Assembly: GCF_003967595.1 (NCBI RefSeq) | Contig: NZ_BIFW01000002.1 | Coordinates: 310,001-374,000 of the forward strand | Direction: 5' to 3' | Source of the DNA: Companilactobacillus musae | GTDB lineage: Bacteria > Bacillota > Bacilli > Lactobacillales > Lactobacillaceae | DNA length: 64,000 bases | The notes under the pieces: generated by a model | Databases searched by the model: none | What the model was told of the DNA's origin: nothing | Seen by the model: the letters and a program-made list of their open reading frames with translations, nothing else | Part shown: one piece after another, positions 51,205 to 60,343 of the stretch | Layout: every line of letters starts with the position of its first letter | How positions within the stretch are numbered: the first letter of the stretch is position 1 | Made by a program: the position numbers and the translations under genes

Positions 51205-52377
51205 TTATTCGTAATCGTGAATTGTTACACCTTTAACAACTCGGTTAACTGTACCGCTTGCTGATGGTGTATCAGGTGTGTTGTTAACTTTAATTGAATT
51301 CATCAAAGCAAATGTTTGTGCAAATACTACGTCTGGCAATGCTTGGTAGATTTCTGGAAGATCTTTGTCTCCAGCTTTAATGAAGAAATTGTGGCCTGAG
51401 AAATCATTGTCATCTGATGTACCAACACCAACGACATCTTTACAAATTTCATCATCTTTAATTTCTTCCAAAATATCTACATCATATTGACGTGTGTACT
51501 TATCATTGCTCATGAAGTCAAAGACAATTGTCTTGCCGTTAACATATGACTTAGGACCATGACGGAAGCCCATTGACGAATCAAAGATTGTTGTCAAAGC
51601 TCCAGCTGTTAATTCTAGAACTTTCAATTGAGCTTCACGAGTTAAGCCTGATAGTGAACCACTGCCTAAATATGTAATACGATCGTAGTCTAAGTCAGCA
51701 TATGCTTGAATTTCATCTTCACGACTGATGACCTCGCGACCCATTTTAATCATAGTATCAACCCAAGCAGCTTTTTTATCTTCAGCATTTGTATCAAAAA
51801 TCAAAGCCGCTGTTAAGGTCATGCAAGAGAAGCTTCCGGTCATGGCGAATCCCTTATCGTTTGAAAGTGCTGGTTGAAGAAGTAATAAATTAGCATCTTC
51901 ATTTTCAGCCTTTTTAGCTAGATGACCTTCAGGAGCACAAGTGATTGTGATTTGATATAAATTCTTAACGATTTTTTCTGCCAAATCTACAGTAGCAACA
52001 CTTTCAGGACTGTTACCACTTCTAGCGAATGATACTAAAATTGTTGGATCTTCACTTCTTAGATTATCTAATGGAGCAGAAACAATATCAGTTGTAGGAA
52101 TACTTTCAAAAACAAAGTGTGATGTATCGCCAACTCGATTTAAATATGGTCTAAGCGTATCTCCTACATATGCTGAAGTACCAGCACCAGTAAAGATAAC
52201 TCTGATCTTTTGGTTTGGATATGTCGAAGTTACTTTATCAAGAAAGTTATCAATCTCTGATTTTTTATTAGTGTAGTTTTGAAATGCCTCTTGCCATAGA
52301 TCTGGTTGTTGTTGAATTTCACGGGTTGTAATTTTAGCACCCATTTTTTCTAGTTCTTGGTCTGTTTTAGTAAACAT
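51205..52377 (-). CDS. agaS: SIS-domain sugar isomerase, AgaS-like
   Basis: 390 residues with two SIS domains. First domain: RVIFTGAGTSAYVGDTL and PTILVSFARSGNSPESVATVDLAEKI; second: YLGSGSLSGLTREAQLKVLELTAG. AgaS-type enzymes convert GalN-6-P (or GlcN-6-P) to tagatose/fructose-6-P with deamination. It closes the operon after the PTS and the hydrolase-like gene, as in gnb/aga clusters. Ends at a terminator. Confidence 0.88.
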   Translation of the reverse strand: MFTKTDQELEKMGAKITTREIQQQPDLWQEAFQNYTNKKSEIDNFLDKVTSTYPNQKIRVIFTGAGTSAYVGDTLRPYLNRVGDTSHFVFESIPTTDIVSAPLDNLRSEDPTILVSFARSGNSPESVATVDLAEKIVKNLYQITITCAPEGHLAKKAENEDANLLLLQPALSNDKGFAMTGSFSCMTLTAALIFDTNAEDKKAAWVDTMIKMGREVISREDEIQAYADLDYDRITYLGSGSLSGLTREAQLKVLELTAGALTTIFDSSMGFRHGPKSYVNGKTIVFDFMSNDKYTRQYDVDILEEIKDDEICKDVVGVGTSDDNDFSGHNFFIKAGDKDLPEIYQALPDVVFAQTFALMNSIKVNNTPDTPSASGTVNRVVKGVTIHDYE

Positions 52378-52404
52378 GATATTGAATCCCTTCTCTATTT
52401 ATTT

Positions 52405-54420
52405 TTAATCTAAGAATTGAACGTGAATAACTGCTAATTCCTTAACAGTGAAGTCAACGTGATAGATTCCTTTTGAATCAAGTGTTGCGTCTAAGACTTC
52501 GTTTTGTAATTGATTGTTCGAATCACGATACGTGATTGAAACTTTCTTAACATTTCGGTCTTTTAAGAAGAAATTAATTCCGTCAATGTCATCAATCGAC
52601 CAATTGCTGATAATCATTTTAGATTGATTTTCGTCAATGACCATCTTGCAATTGTACATGTTGACTAAATGTGGAACGCTTAACTGTTCTTCAAAGAAAT
52701 GCTTTAAATCTCCTTCACGAATATCAGTATATTGAGCTTGCCAACCGTATTTTGGAGAATCCGTCATAGGTAAAATGTAAAATTTATCATCACTGACAGT
52801 TACAGGTCCCAATTGATTCTCAAAACGATCATAAGCTGAAGAATGTACATGAACTGGAGTTTTATAATCGACTTTTACATAATTGCCGGTATGAGTTAAC
52901 ATAGTTAATCTTGGATTGTTGATACCAGAAATCGTTTCTCCATCAAACTGTTCAAATGATTGTTTTCCAGAGCGATTCTTGATTACTTCAACATTCGTTG
53001 CATTTATTAAATTCAATAGATGACGATTATTCAAAATAACCAAGGCATCCCCGTCCAAAAGGACAAAATTACGGGTTAATACTTTTGTAATCTGTTCATC
53101 TGACAAAGTATTTAGGAAGTTTCCGGTAATGGCTACACACTTATTTTTGATTTCCTGATCAATATAATTAAGTGGTTGCGTTGCAATTCCCATTGTAGAA
53201 AGCAATTCTAACCATTGTGTTTGAGAAGCCATTAAACCTTCTAAAGTTCCCTCTTCATCAATCTTTGTCTTAGCAACATCTTGGTTCATTGGGACGACTA
53301 CACCGCCGCGGTGTTCGATATCAATCCCATTTTCAAATAAGAAATCTAAATATTCCTTATCATGATTCAATAGCTCATCATAATGATAAGTCGGATTGAT
53401 TCCATCGCCCATCATACTGAACATGTTCAATAAAACACCATTAGCATGAACTAAGCTTGTTGTATCCAATTGGAATTGGGTAAATTTAGTGGATTTCGCA
53501 TATGGTGAGTACAAGAAGCTTTCCATTTCTGGATAGATCTTATGATTAGGACCAATTTCAGTTCTTGTAGCCACTGTATATTTCTCAAAATCTCTAGCAT
53601 ATTGTTGAGGACTAACTTCGTTATATGCTGGTAAATGCGGACGTGAAACTGCTGGAGTATTCTCCCCACTAAGTTCATCGAGCAATCTTTGCCAATCACG
53701 TCCTTCTAGAGCGTGAACTTCTGGCCAAGAACTCATTAAACCTAAAGTAGTAGTTGGAGAAATTTCATGAACCTTCTGTTCAATCATATGTGCTACATGT
53801 AAAATCTCTGCCCGTGCAACTTGTAAATATGCGTTACGATACTTGTTTTCACCACCAGTAAACATTCTCTCAACGAATTCCTGACGTGATAGATTCATAC
53901 TTAAAATATCGTTATAGCGTTTCATGTGATCTTCACAGAAACACCCCAATTTGAAGGGTGCATTCTTATAATGACGGAAGTCATCTTCTAGCCATAATTC
54001 ATTAGGATGAATGCTTGCCCAAATAGCATAAATATCACTGATATAATCAGCCCATCCAGCATACCCAGGACAAGCCATTGAAATACTTTTAGTACCTTGG
54101 TAGTTAACCATTGGTTTGATATCAAGTTCTGGATTGATATGAATACCACGATCAGAATGATTCATGGTTGTCCATGGATTCAAGCTGATTGTAATGCCAA
54201 GTTCTTTTAATGGTTGACTGACCTCATCAACACTGGCGATTAATTCTTTAGCTTTTGTGGGAGTTATATGAGCATCTGATAATTCTTCTTGATTGATGAA
54301 AAAGGCAACATCAGAAATATGAGCTTTTTTGACAAAATCAATCAATCTCTGTTTCTTATCAGCATCATATATAGTTTTATCAATTGCTAATCTTAATGTA
54401 TAACGGTAAGGATTACTCAT
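52405..54420 (-). CDS. Uncharacterised glycoside-hydrolase-like protein (671 residues)
   Basis: 671 residues from 54420; its ATG overlaps the stop of EIIA (ATGAGTAA), so it is translationally coupled to the PTS. I do not recognise a named GH family. The N-terminal half looks like a TIM barrel of the clan GH-A type, with ELWLEDDFRHYKN (residues 141-153, Glu145, Asp146, Asp147), a GCFC pair (159-162) and IYPEMESFLYSPY (295-307, Glu298/Glu300) as likely acid/base and nucleophile regions; a beta-rich C-terminal part follows. Position between EIIA and the AgaS isomerase is where gnb operons have a phospho-beta-galactosidase, suggesting the same job with another fold. Confidence 0.6.
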   Translation of the reverse strand: MSNPYRYTLRLAIDKTIYDADKKQRLIDFVKKAHISDVAFFINQEELSDAHITPTKAKELIASVDEVSQPLKELGITISLNPWTTMNHSDRGIHINPELDIKPMVNYQGTKSISMACPGYAGWADYISDIYAIWASIHPNELWLEDDFRHYKNAPFKLGCFCEDHMKRYNDILSMNLSRQEFVERMFTGGENKYRNAYLQVARAEILHVAHMIEQKVHEISPTTTLGLMSSWPEVHALEGRDWQRLLDELSGENTPAVSRPHLPAYNEVSPQQYARDFEKYTVATRTEIGPNHKIYPEMESFLYSPYAKSTKFTQFQLDTTSLVHANGVLLNMFSMMGDGINPTYHYDELLNHDKEYLDFLFENGIDIEHRGGVVVPMNQDVAKTKIDEEGTLEGLMASQTQWLELLSTMGIATQPLNYIDQEIKNKCVAITGNFLNTLSDEQITKVLTRNFVLLDGDALVILNNRHLLNLINATNVEVIKNRSGKQSFEQFDGETISGINNPRLTMLTHTGNYVKVDYKTPVHVHSSAYDRFENQLGPVTVSDDKFYILPMTDSPKYGWQAQYTDIREGDLKHFFEEQLSVPHLVNMYNCKMVIDENQSKMIISNWSIDDIDGINFFLKDRNVKKVSITYRDSNNQLQNEVLDATLDSKGIYHVDFTVKELAVIHVQFLD

Positions 54421-54838
54421 CCTCTTCATCATCCTCATCAGAATCTTGACTTAAAAAGGCGTTAACATCAACAATGCCATCTTTAGCTTCCTTCATTAAG
54501 TCTTCAACTTTGATATCAGAACCAATAAACTTTTGATTAGCGTAATTAATAACCATTGGTAAATTCAAACCAGAAATAACATGCATTTCAGGATAAGTTT
54601 GTGTCAAATTGACAGCTACATTTCCTGGTGTTCCACCAAGTAAATCAACGATCAAATAAACAGGTTCTTTTCCATAATACTTTTTAATTTCTGTTTCGGC
54701 TTTAGCTTTTAAATCTTCCGGACCATCTGATTTTTGTAAACCTAGGGCTACTGTTTCAGGTAGTTCTCCAATAATTAATTCTGCTGATTTTAATGTTTCG
54801 ATTGCCATATTTCCATGACTCATCAAGATTAATGCCAT
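54413..54838 (-). CDS. PTS mannose-family EIIA (GntR operon)
   Basis: 141 residues, EIIA-man fold with phosphorylated His8 in LILMSHGNMAIETL. The core VYLIVDLLGGTPGNVAVNLTQTYPEMHVISGLNLPM is typical. A very acidic C-terminus (DSDEDDEEDE) overlaps the next start. AGGAGG 9 nt upstream of ATG 54838. It shares only moderate similarity with the EIIA at 39236, so the two PTS operons are not recent duplicates. Confidence 0.9.
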   Translation of the reverse strand: MALILMSHGNMAIETLKSAELIIGELPETVALGLQKSDGPEDLKAKAETEIKKYYGKEPVYLIVDLLGGTPGNVAVNLTQTYPEMHVISGLNLPMVINYANQKFIGSDIKVEDLMKEAKDGIVDVNAFLSQDSDEDDEEDE

Positions 54839-54851
54839 AATTTAAATCCTC

Positions 54852-55679
54852 CTAGATTTTGCCAAGTACACCAATTGCTGATAGAGCAATAGCAAAAATA
54901 ATAACGATAAAGATAACTTTTGTTGATGTCATACCCTTCTTACCGAGTAACCAGTAAACAAGACCTACGACACAGGCTGGAACAAGTTTTGGAAGAATCA
55001 TATCAATGTTGCTTTGAACACTTAGAGAAACTTTACCTAAATGAGCAACAAGTGGAACTTGAATATTGATCATACTTGCAATCAAAGCACCAACAATGAA
55101 GACACCAAGCAATGTAGCAGCATCTGTTAAAGCATTTAATTGACCTTGCATTTCAGAAACAAGTTTTGTACCTGTCTTATAAGCAAAGTGTAGTTGTTTC
55201 CAACGGAAAACCATGATAGCAATGTTTACTGCTAACCATAGGAATAATCCAAGTGGGTTACCCTGAGCGGCCATTGTTGCAGCAATAGCACCCATGATAG
55301 TTGGAACCAAAGCGGCGAAAAGTGAATCACCAATAGCGGCGAATGGTCCCATAAGACCTGTCTTAATACCAGCAACAGTATCTAGTGAATCAGCACCTTT
55401 CTTACCTTCAATGGCAAGATCGATACCTGTGATAATTGTGTTAAAGAAATTACTTGTGTTGAAGAATTGGTTATGAGTCTTCATAGCTTCTTTTAGCTCT
55501 GGAGTACCATCACCATAAATTTTTCTTAGTTGAGGCAAGATTGTGTACAAATAACCTGAACCTTGCATTCTTTCATAATTCCAACCCATTTGGAAACCGA
55601 ACAAACTACGTTTGTTGATTTGGTTGTAATCTTTTTTAGTTAATTGATAACCTGGTTGTGCTTCGTTATTCTTCTTCAT
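54852..55679 (-). CDS. PTS mannose-family EIID (GntR operon)
   Basis: 275 residues from 55679 (GGAGG 9 nt upstream; GTG at 55682 is possible). EIID signatures: KRSLFGFQMGWNYERMQGSGYLYTILPQLRKIYG and GLMGPFAAIGDSLFAALVPTIMG. Overlaps the acidic tail of EIIC. C-terminal helices complete the membrane complex. Confidence 0.92.
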   Translation of the reverse strand: MKKNNEAQPGYQLTKKDYNQINKRSLFGFQMGWNYERMQGSGYLYTILPQLRKIYGDGTPELKEAMKTHNQFFNTSNFFNTIITGIDLAIEGKKGADSLDTVAGIKTGLMGPFAAIGDSLFAALVPTIMGAIAATMAAQGNPLGLFLWLAVNIAIMVFRWKQLHFAYKTGTKLVSEMQGQLNALTDAATLLGVFIVGALIASMINIQVPLVAHLGKVSLSVQSNIDMILPKLVPACVVGLVYWLLGKKGMTSTKVIFIVIIFAIALSAIGVLGKI

Positions 55680-56598
55680 CACCGTCTACCTCCCCATTAG
55701 CGTCTTCAATTTCATCGTCCTCTTCATCTTCATCGTCAGAACTGTTTGCAGCGTTAGTAGCTGGAGCAGCAGTTATTTTAGCCATTGACTTCTTGTATTC
55801 AAGAATGGCAAAGGCACCACCGATTAGAGCAATAGCTAACATTGGAAGAGCGTTAAATGTTGTTGTAAATGCTTTACTTGCAGCACCTAAACCTGTACCA
55901 AGTGCTTGGATATTTGTAAATACTGTTGAAAGCAATGCTGTAATTGTGAAACCAAGAATCAAGTAAGCGATGTGTTTCTTAACTGGTAAGTAGTGAAGCA
56001 AGATAGCGAAACCTACAGCTGGAAGTGTAGCACCGGCTGTTTGTAGACCAGTGTTTAGCCATGCTAAATCACCATTTAGATATGTAACCATTGTCTTAAC
56101 AACACCTTGACCTAGAGCCAAAGCTAAGAATACTGGAATACCACGTGACAAGCACCATGGCAAAGCACCCATGATTGTATGTCTTTCAATACCTTTGTAG
56201 TTGAAGTTTTCAATATCCTTATCAACTTTGTGTTGGAAATATGTGTTAGCAAATCTAGCTAGAATATCAAATGAAGTTAGAAGCGCAGCAACAGGAACAC
56301 CGATAGCAGCAATAGCTGTAGCAGCTTTCATTCCTGTTCCGATTGAAAATGCTGTAGCTAAAACAGTACCTGAGTTGGCATCGATTTTTGAAGCACCACC
56401 GAAAGTACCAACACCTAGAACTGTTAATTGAAGAGCAGCACCAATAACTAGACCTGTCTTCATATCACCCATGATCAAACCAGAAATCATTCCGGCCCAA
56501 ACGGGTTGACTCAATGATGAATTCATTTGTAATTCATCATAGATGTTATACATGGAATATGCCGTTAAAAGCAATATTTGAACAATTGTAAAACTCAT
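55666..56598 (-). CDS. PTS mannose-family EIIC (GntR operon)
   Basis: 310 residues from 56598 (GGGGGA 7-8 nt upstream). Central channel phrase GDMKTGLVIGAALQLTVLGVGTFGGASKIDANSG; long acidic C-terminal tail (SSDDEDEEDDEIEDANGEVDG). The permease part of a GlcNAc/GalNAc- or lacto-N-biose-type uptake system by context. Confidence 0.92.
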   Translation of the reverse strand: MSFTIVQILLLTAYSMYNIYDELQMNSSLSQPVWAGMISGLIMGDMKTGLVIGAALQLTVLGVGTFGGASKIDANSGTVLATAFSIGTGMKAATAIAAIGVPVAALLTSFDILARFANTYFQHKVDKDIENFNYKGIERHTIMGALPWCLSRGIPVFLALALGQGVVKTMVTYLNGDLAWLNTGLQTAGATLPAVGFAILLHYLPVKKHIAYLILGFTITALLSTVFTNIQALGTGLGAASKAFTTTFNALPMLAIALIGGAFAILEYKKSMAKITAAPATNAANSSDDEDEEDDEIEDANGEVDGDEEE

Positions 56599-56622
56599 AG
56601 CTCTATCCCCCACATTTAATTT

Positions 56623-57111
56623 TTATTTTTTGTAGTCTTTCAAGATACCTGCAAAGTCTTTGATTGGGTCACTTGGAACCATTTGAGCTGTAACATTGAT
56701 ACCTGCATCGAGGAGCTTGTGGAATGCATCGTAATCATCGTCAGTTACATTAATTGATTGTGTTAAGTGTTGTGAATCATCTTTTTGAGACATGTTACCA
56801 ACATTGATTGTGTCGAATTTAACACCATTTTCAGCCATTTCTACCAATGTAGCAGGCTTCTTAACAACTAGAAATACTCTTTGTGACTCATACTTGCCGG
56901 CTAAGATATTTGCTGAAGATTTCTTTGTACCTAAAATACTTAGATTTACCCCAGCTGGTTTAGCTAATTTAAGGGCTGTTTTTTGAATATCGCTCTTTAT
57001 AATTTCGTTATCAACTACCATAATTCTTGATGCTTGTAATTTAGTTGTCCATAAGTTAGCCACTTGTCCGTGAATTAATCTTTCGTCAATTCTTACTGCA
57101 ATAATACCCAT
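56623..57111 (-). CDS. PTS mannose-family EIIB (GntR operon)
   Basis: 162 residues. The phosphohistidine is in IIAVRIDERLIHGQVANLW. GGAGG 9 nt upstream. It follows the GntR gene by 33 nt on the same strand, so regulator and PTS are co-transcribed, as in gnb/aga clusters. Confidence 0.92.
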   Translation of the reverse strand: MGIIAVRIDERLIHGQVANLWTTKLQASRIMVVDNEIIKSDIQKTALKLAKPAGVNLSILGTKKSSANILAGKYESQRVFLVVKKPATLVEMAENGVKFDTINVGNMSQKDDSQHLTQSINVTDDDYDAFHKLLDAGINVTAQMVPSDPIKDFAGILKDYKK

Positions 57112-57144
57112 ATCTTTATACCTCCAAATATTAACTACTCTTCC

Positions 57145-57861
57145 TTAGGATTTATTACTAATATCGTGTCGAATGTGATATGCAAATTGATCACTTCTTG
57201 CAACACTCAAAGTAAATTCAATTATTTGATTATGTGGATCATAAGTCTGTCGTCTGAGATTCAAACAAGGCGCGCCTTCTTTGATCTTGAGATATTTACT
57301 ATCGTTGGCACTTGTAATGCCAGCTAAGAAATACTCATCAGCGTAATAAACTTGCTCGTTGAACTCTTCTGAGAAAACCGAATATAATGAGCGGTTATTC
57401 AACATCGATTCAGTCATTAAACTAAAATGGTCAGCCGGTAAGTAAGTTCTTTCCAACATGACAGGAATCCCATCCGCATATCGAAGTCGCTTTATCTTAA
57501 TAATTTGACTACCCACTTCAGTTTCCAAGTTCTTAGCGAAGTAAGCATTAGCCTCCTTTCGTTCAAAACTAAGAATTTTGGTTTGTGGTTTTTTCCCCAG
57601 TGAAATCATCTGCTTGTTGAAACTGTAACTACTATTCAAATCACTATTCAGATCAACTCTATTAACAAAAGTTCCCTTACCATGAACACGACGAATCATC
57701 CCTGTAACTTCCAGTTCCATTAGGGCAGCCCTAACAGTTGTTCTAGATAATTCATATCTTTCTGCTATTTCCCTTTCGGAAGGTAATTTAGCATTGGCTG
57801 GTAAAGTTTGAATGTAATTAGTCAGCAAGTTGATTAACTGTTCTTGAAGAGTAATTTTCAT
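57145..57861 (-). CDS. GntR/HutC family regulator (NagR/GnbR-like)
   Basis: 238 residues from 57861 (AAAGGA 10 nt upstream); the frame is open for 40 more codons without a site. N-terminal winged helix LPSEREIAERYELSRTTVRAALMELEVTGMIRRVHGKGTFV; C-terminal UTRA domain (GKKPQTKILSF; RLRYADGIPVMLERTYLP; FTLSVARSDQFAYHI). HutC/NagR regulators sense amino-sugar phosphates. Two palindromes upstream and the site before nagA1 are candidate operators. Confidence 0.88.
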   Translation of the reverse strand: MKITLQEQLINLLTNYIQTLPANAKLPSEREIAERYELSRTTVRAALMELEVTGMIRRVHGKGTFVNRVDLNSDLNSSYSFNKQMISLGKKPQTKILSFERKEANAYFAKNLETEVGSQIIKIKRLRYADGIPVMLERTYLPADHFSLMTESMLNNRSLYSVFSEEFNEQVYYADEYFLAGITSANDSKYLKIKEGAPCLNLRRQTYDPHNQIIEFTLSVARSDQFAYHIRHDISNKS

Positions 57862-58004
57862 ACGAATCGAATCCTTTCTGGTATCAACCACAAGACCATT
57901 GTATCCGGTTACAGGAGAATAAACAACAACCGGGATAGACCGCTTACATGGTGGTTTATCCGGCAAAATCAGTTCTATCAAGGCTTGTGAAGATATGAAA
58001 CTAA

Positions 58005-58066
58005 AGTGGTACTTTTTTTAATACCACTAAAAGAAGATACCAGTTAGAAATTGGTCAGACCAATTT
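58005..58066 (-). promoter_or_regulatory. Operators upstream of the GntR-PTS operon
   Basis: Two inverted repeats: AGTGGTA-N10-TACCACT (58005-58028) and the perfect AAATTGGTCAGACCAATTT (58048-58066), resembling dre/NagR sites but one base shorter in the centre. Likely autoregulatory. Confidence 0.6.
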
Positions 58067-58137
58067 TTCATATGTATATTCTTTTTTTCATAATGTGTTA
58101 GTTATTGCCAATTAACTTTGATATTAAAGTAAGCAAT

Positions 58138-58170
58138 AAAAAAGAACGTAGCGTTATGTCTACGTTCTAT
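58138..58170 (-). terminator. Terminator of the 58192 dehydrogenase gene
   Basis: AAAAAAGAACGTAG-cgttatgt-CTACGTTCTATT downstream of the stop codon. Confidence 0.85.
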
Positions 58171-58191
58171 TGATAAAATTCTTCTATTATA

Positions 58192-59115
58192 TTACTTAAT
58201 TCCTTCTGGCAATTTACTTTTAATATAATCAGCTGAATATTGTAATTTATCTAACTCTTCTTGAGGTAAGTCTAATTGGATTTGCTTAACAATTCCATCA
58301 CGTCCAATAATAGCTGGGTATGATAAGTAAACACCATACTCTTCACGGTAATTAGATACTGGCAATTCAATATATGAATCATTTAGAATTGCCATTGTTA
58401 ATTTAACAGCTGCAGTTGAAATTCCATAATTAGTGTATTTCTTACCACTGAAGACTGTAAAACCACCCATACGGATATCCTCGTTCAACTTATCTAGATC
58501 CAAACCATCCTTCTCTGCTAGTTCAGCAATTGAATGATCCAAAACTTTTACTGTTGACCAAGCTGTAAATTGAGAATTTCCATGTTCGCCCAAATTGTAT
58601 CCTTGGACTGAACGAGGGTCCACATTCAAGGCTGCTCCAACGGCACGTTTCATTCTGGCTGAATCCAACAATGTTCCAGTTCCCATTACATGTTTCTTAG
58701 GCAATCCTGTTACCTCTTGATAAATTGAAACCATTACATCATTAGGATTACTGATTACCACAATTTTGCCATCAAACTTGGTTTGTTTAATCTTTTCGGC
58801 AACATCTGTAACTGCATTACTTGTAAAATCTAATTCAGCAAATCGATCCGGCTTTACACGATCTTGCAGCTTAATATTACCAACGGCTGAAATAATAACA
58901 TCTGTATCATCTAATTGAGAGTAATCATTAACAAAAATATTTGTATGGAATGGCAAATTAGCCATAGCATCTTCAAAGTCCAAAGCATCGGACCTAACTT
59001 TCTTTTCATTAATATCGATCAATACCAAATCGTCAACAAAACCACTTGATACGATATAATGCGCACAAGCTGCTCCTACATTACCTGTTCCAATAATTGC
59101 TACTTTTCTTGTCAT
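58192..59115 (-). CDS. L-2-hydroxyisocaproate dehydrogenase (LDH/MDH family), copy 1
   Basis: 307 residues, NAD-dependent. Coenzyme loop VAIIGTGNVGAACAHYI; catalytic His in GEHGNSQF; active-site arginine in SARMKRA. The substrate-loop phrase GNIKLQDRVKPDRFAELDF matches L-HicDH of Lactobacillus, which reduces branched 2-oxo acids from amino-acid breakdown. It follows a similar gene 137 nt upstream, with a terminator in between. Confidence 0.85.
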   Translation of the reverse strand: MTRKVAIIGTGNVGAACAHYIVSSGFVDDLVLIDINEKKVRSDALDFEDAMANLPFHTNIFVNDYSQLDDTDVIISAVGNIKLQDRVKPDRFAELDFTSNAVTDVAEKIKQTKFDGKIVVISNPNDVMVSIYQEVTGLPKKHVMGTGTLLDSARMKRAVGAALNVDPRSVQGYNLGEHGNSQFTAWSTVKVLDHSIAELAEKDGLDLDKLNEDIRMGGFTVFSGKKYTNYGISTAAVKLTMAILNDSYIELPVSNYREEYGVYLSYPAIIGRDGIVKQIQLDLPQEELDKLQYSADYIKSKLPEGIK

Positions 59116-59213
59116 TACAAATTACCTCTCAATTCAAAATTAATTTAATTGCCATTATACTCTAATTTTATTAAAAAATAATTAACAATATCAAATAAAT
59201 GATTTTTAAGTAC

Positions 59214-59250
59214 AAAAATAGCCCATTTCTAATTAAAAATGAGCTATTTT
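59214..59250 (-). terminator. Terminator of the 59252 dehydrogenase gene
   Basis: AAAATAGC-CATTT ... AAAATG-GCTATTTT between the two dehydrogenase genes. Confidence 0.75.
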
Positions 59251-59251
59251 C

Positions 59252-60166
59252 CTAATTTTTAAGATTCTTTTTAATATAATCAGCTGAATAGTGTAATTTA
59301 TCCAATTCTTCTTGTGGCAAATCTAGTTGTAACTGTTTCAAAATACCATCACGCCCGACAATAGCCGGATAAGATAGATAAACGCCATATTCTTCACGAT
59401 AATTAGAAACCGGTAATTCGATTCTAGCATCGTTCAAGATTGCCAAAGACAATCTTACAGCTGCAGTTGAAATTCCATAGTTGGTATAACCTTTACCATC
59501 AAAGACCGTAAATCCGCCCATACGAACATCTTCGTTGATTTGATCCAAATTTAGTCCTGACTTTTTAGCTAACTCTTCTACCGGTTGATCCATTACTTTA
59601 ACAGTTGACCAAGCCGTAAATTGTGAATTCCCATGTTCACCCAAGTTATAGCCCGAAACAGATCTAGGATCAACGCCAAATGCTTTTCCGACAGCACGTT
59701 TCATTCTGGCTGAATCAAGCAATGTTCCTGTTCCAATCACACGCTCTTTAGGAAAATCAAGGATTTGCTGATACATCGAAGTCATTACGTCGTTAGGATT
59801 ACTAATAACTACCATAATTCCATGAAACTTTGTTTCCTTAATTTTATTTGCCACATCAGTCACTGAATCACCTGTTGGTTTCAACTCACCAAAACGATTA
59901 GGATGATCTCCACCGATTAAACTAATATGACCAACAGCCGAAATAATAATGTCAGCATCATCCAATTGAGAGTAATCATTTACATAAATATTAGTGTGGA
60001 AAGGTAAATTAGCCATGGCATCTTCAAAATCTAGAGCATCTGACTTAACTTTCTTTTCATTCTTATCAATTAAAACTAAATCATCGACAAAGCCACTAGA
60101 AACAATATAATGCGCACAAGCAGCTCCTACATTTCCCATTCCAATGATTCCGATCTTTCTTGTCAT
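59252..60166 (-). CDS. L-2-hydroxyacid dehydrogenase (L-HicDH-like), copy 2
   Basis: 304 residues, paralog of the downstream gene with the same coenzyme and catalytic motifs (IGIIGMGNVGAACAHYI; GEHGNSQF). Its substrate loop differs sharply: GHISLIGGDHPNRFGELKPTG instead of GNIKLQDRVKPDRFAELDF, so a different 2-oxo acid is likely. Tandem HicDH genes are known in lactobacilli. Confidence 0.83.
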   Translation of the reverse strand: MTRKIGIIGMGNVGAACAHYIVSSGFVDDLVLIDKNEKKVKSDALDFEDAMANLPFHTNIYVNDYSQLDDADIIISAVGHISLIGGDHPNRFGELKPTGDSVTDVANKIKETKFHGIMVVISNPNDVMTSMYQQILDFPKERVIGTGTLLDSARMKRAVGKAFGVDPRSVSGYNLGEHGNSQFTAWSTVKVMDQPVEELAKKSGLNLDQINEDVRMGGFTVFDGKGYTNYGISTAAVRLSLAILNDARIELPVSNYREEYGVYLSYPAIVGRDGILKQLQLDLPQEELDKLHYSADYIKKNLKN

Positions 60167-60307
60167 AAAATATATTCCTCACAGTCAAATATTTTAATTA
60201 AGTTCCATATACCATGATACTCAAAGTGAGCTACACAAGCCAGTTTCTTCCAATTAATTATGCATTCAAAATTACACAATTTTCTAGTTTATTTCGTTCT
60301 CTTATAT

Positions 60308-60343
60308 AAAAAAGTTGACCCCTATCATGGGATCAACTTTTTT
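60308..60343 (-). terminator. Terminator of ddl
   Basis: AAAAAAGTTGACCC-ctatcat-GGGATCAACTTTTTT. Confidence 0.9.

Larger units (their letters stand above)
57862..58191. other. 330-bp regulatory region of the GntR-PTS operon
   Basis: Contains the two operators at 58005 and 58048, a further inverted repeat GGATAGACC ... GGTTTATCC (57931-57960), and the dehydrogenase terminator at 58138. The long leader between operators and the GntR start has no ORF that I trust. Confidence 0.6.

Noticed and set aside
57862-57981. N-terminal extension of the GntR regulator (40 extra codons)
   Set aside because: The extension has no ribosome site, is proline- and valine-rich unlike the family, and lies in the operator leader; the ATG at 57861 gives the normal length.
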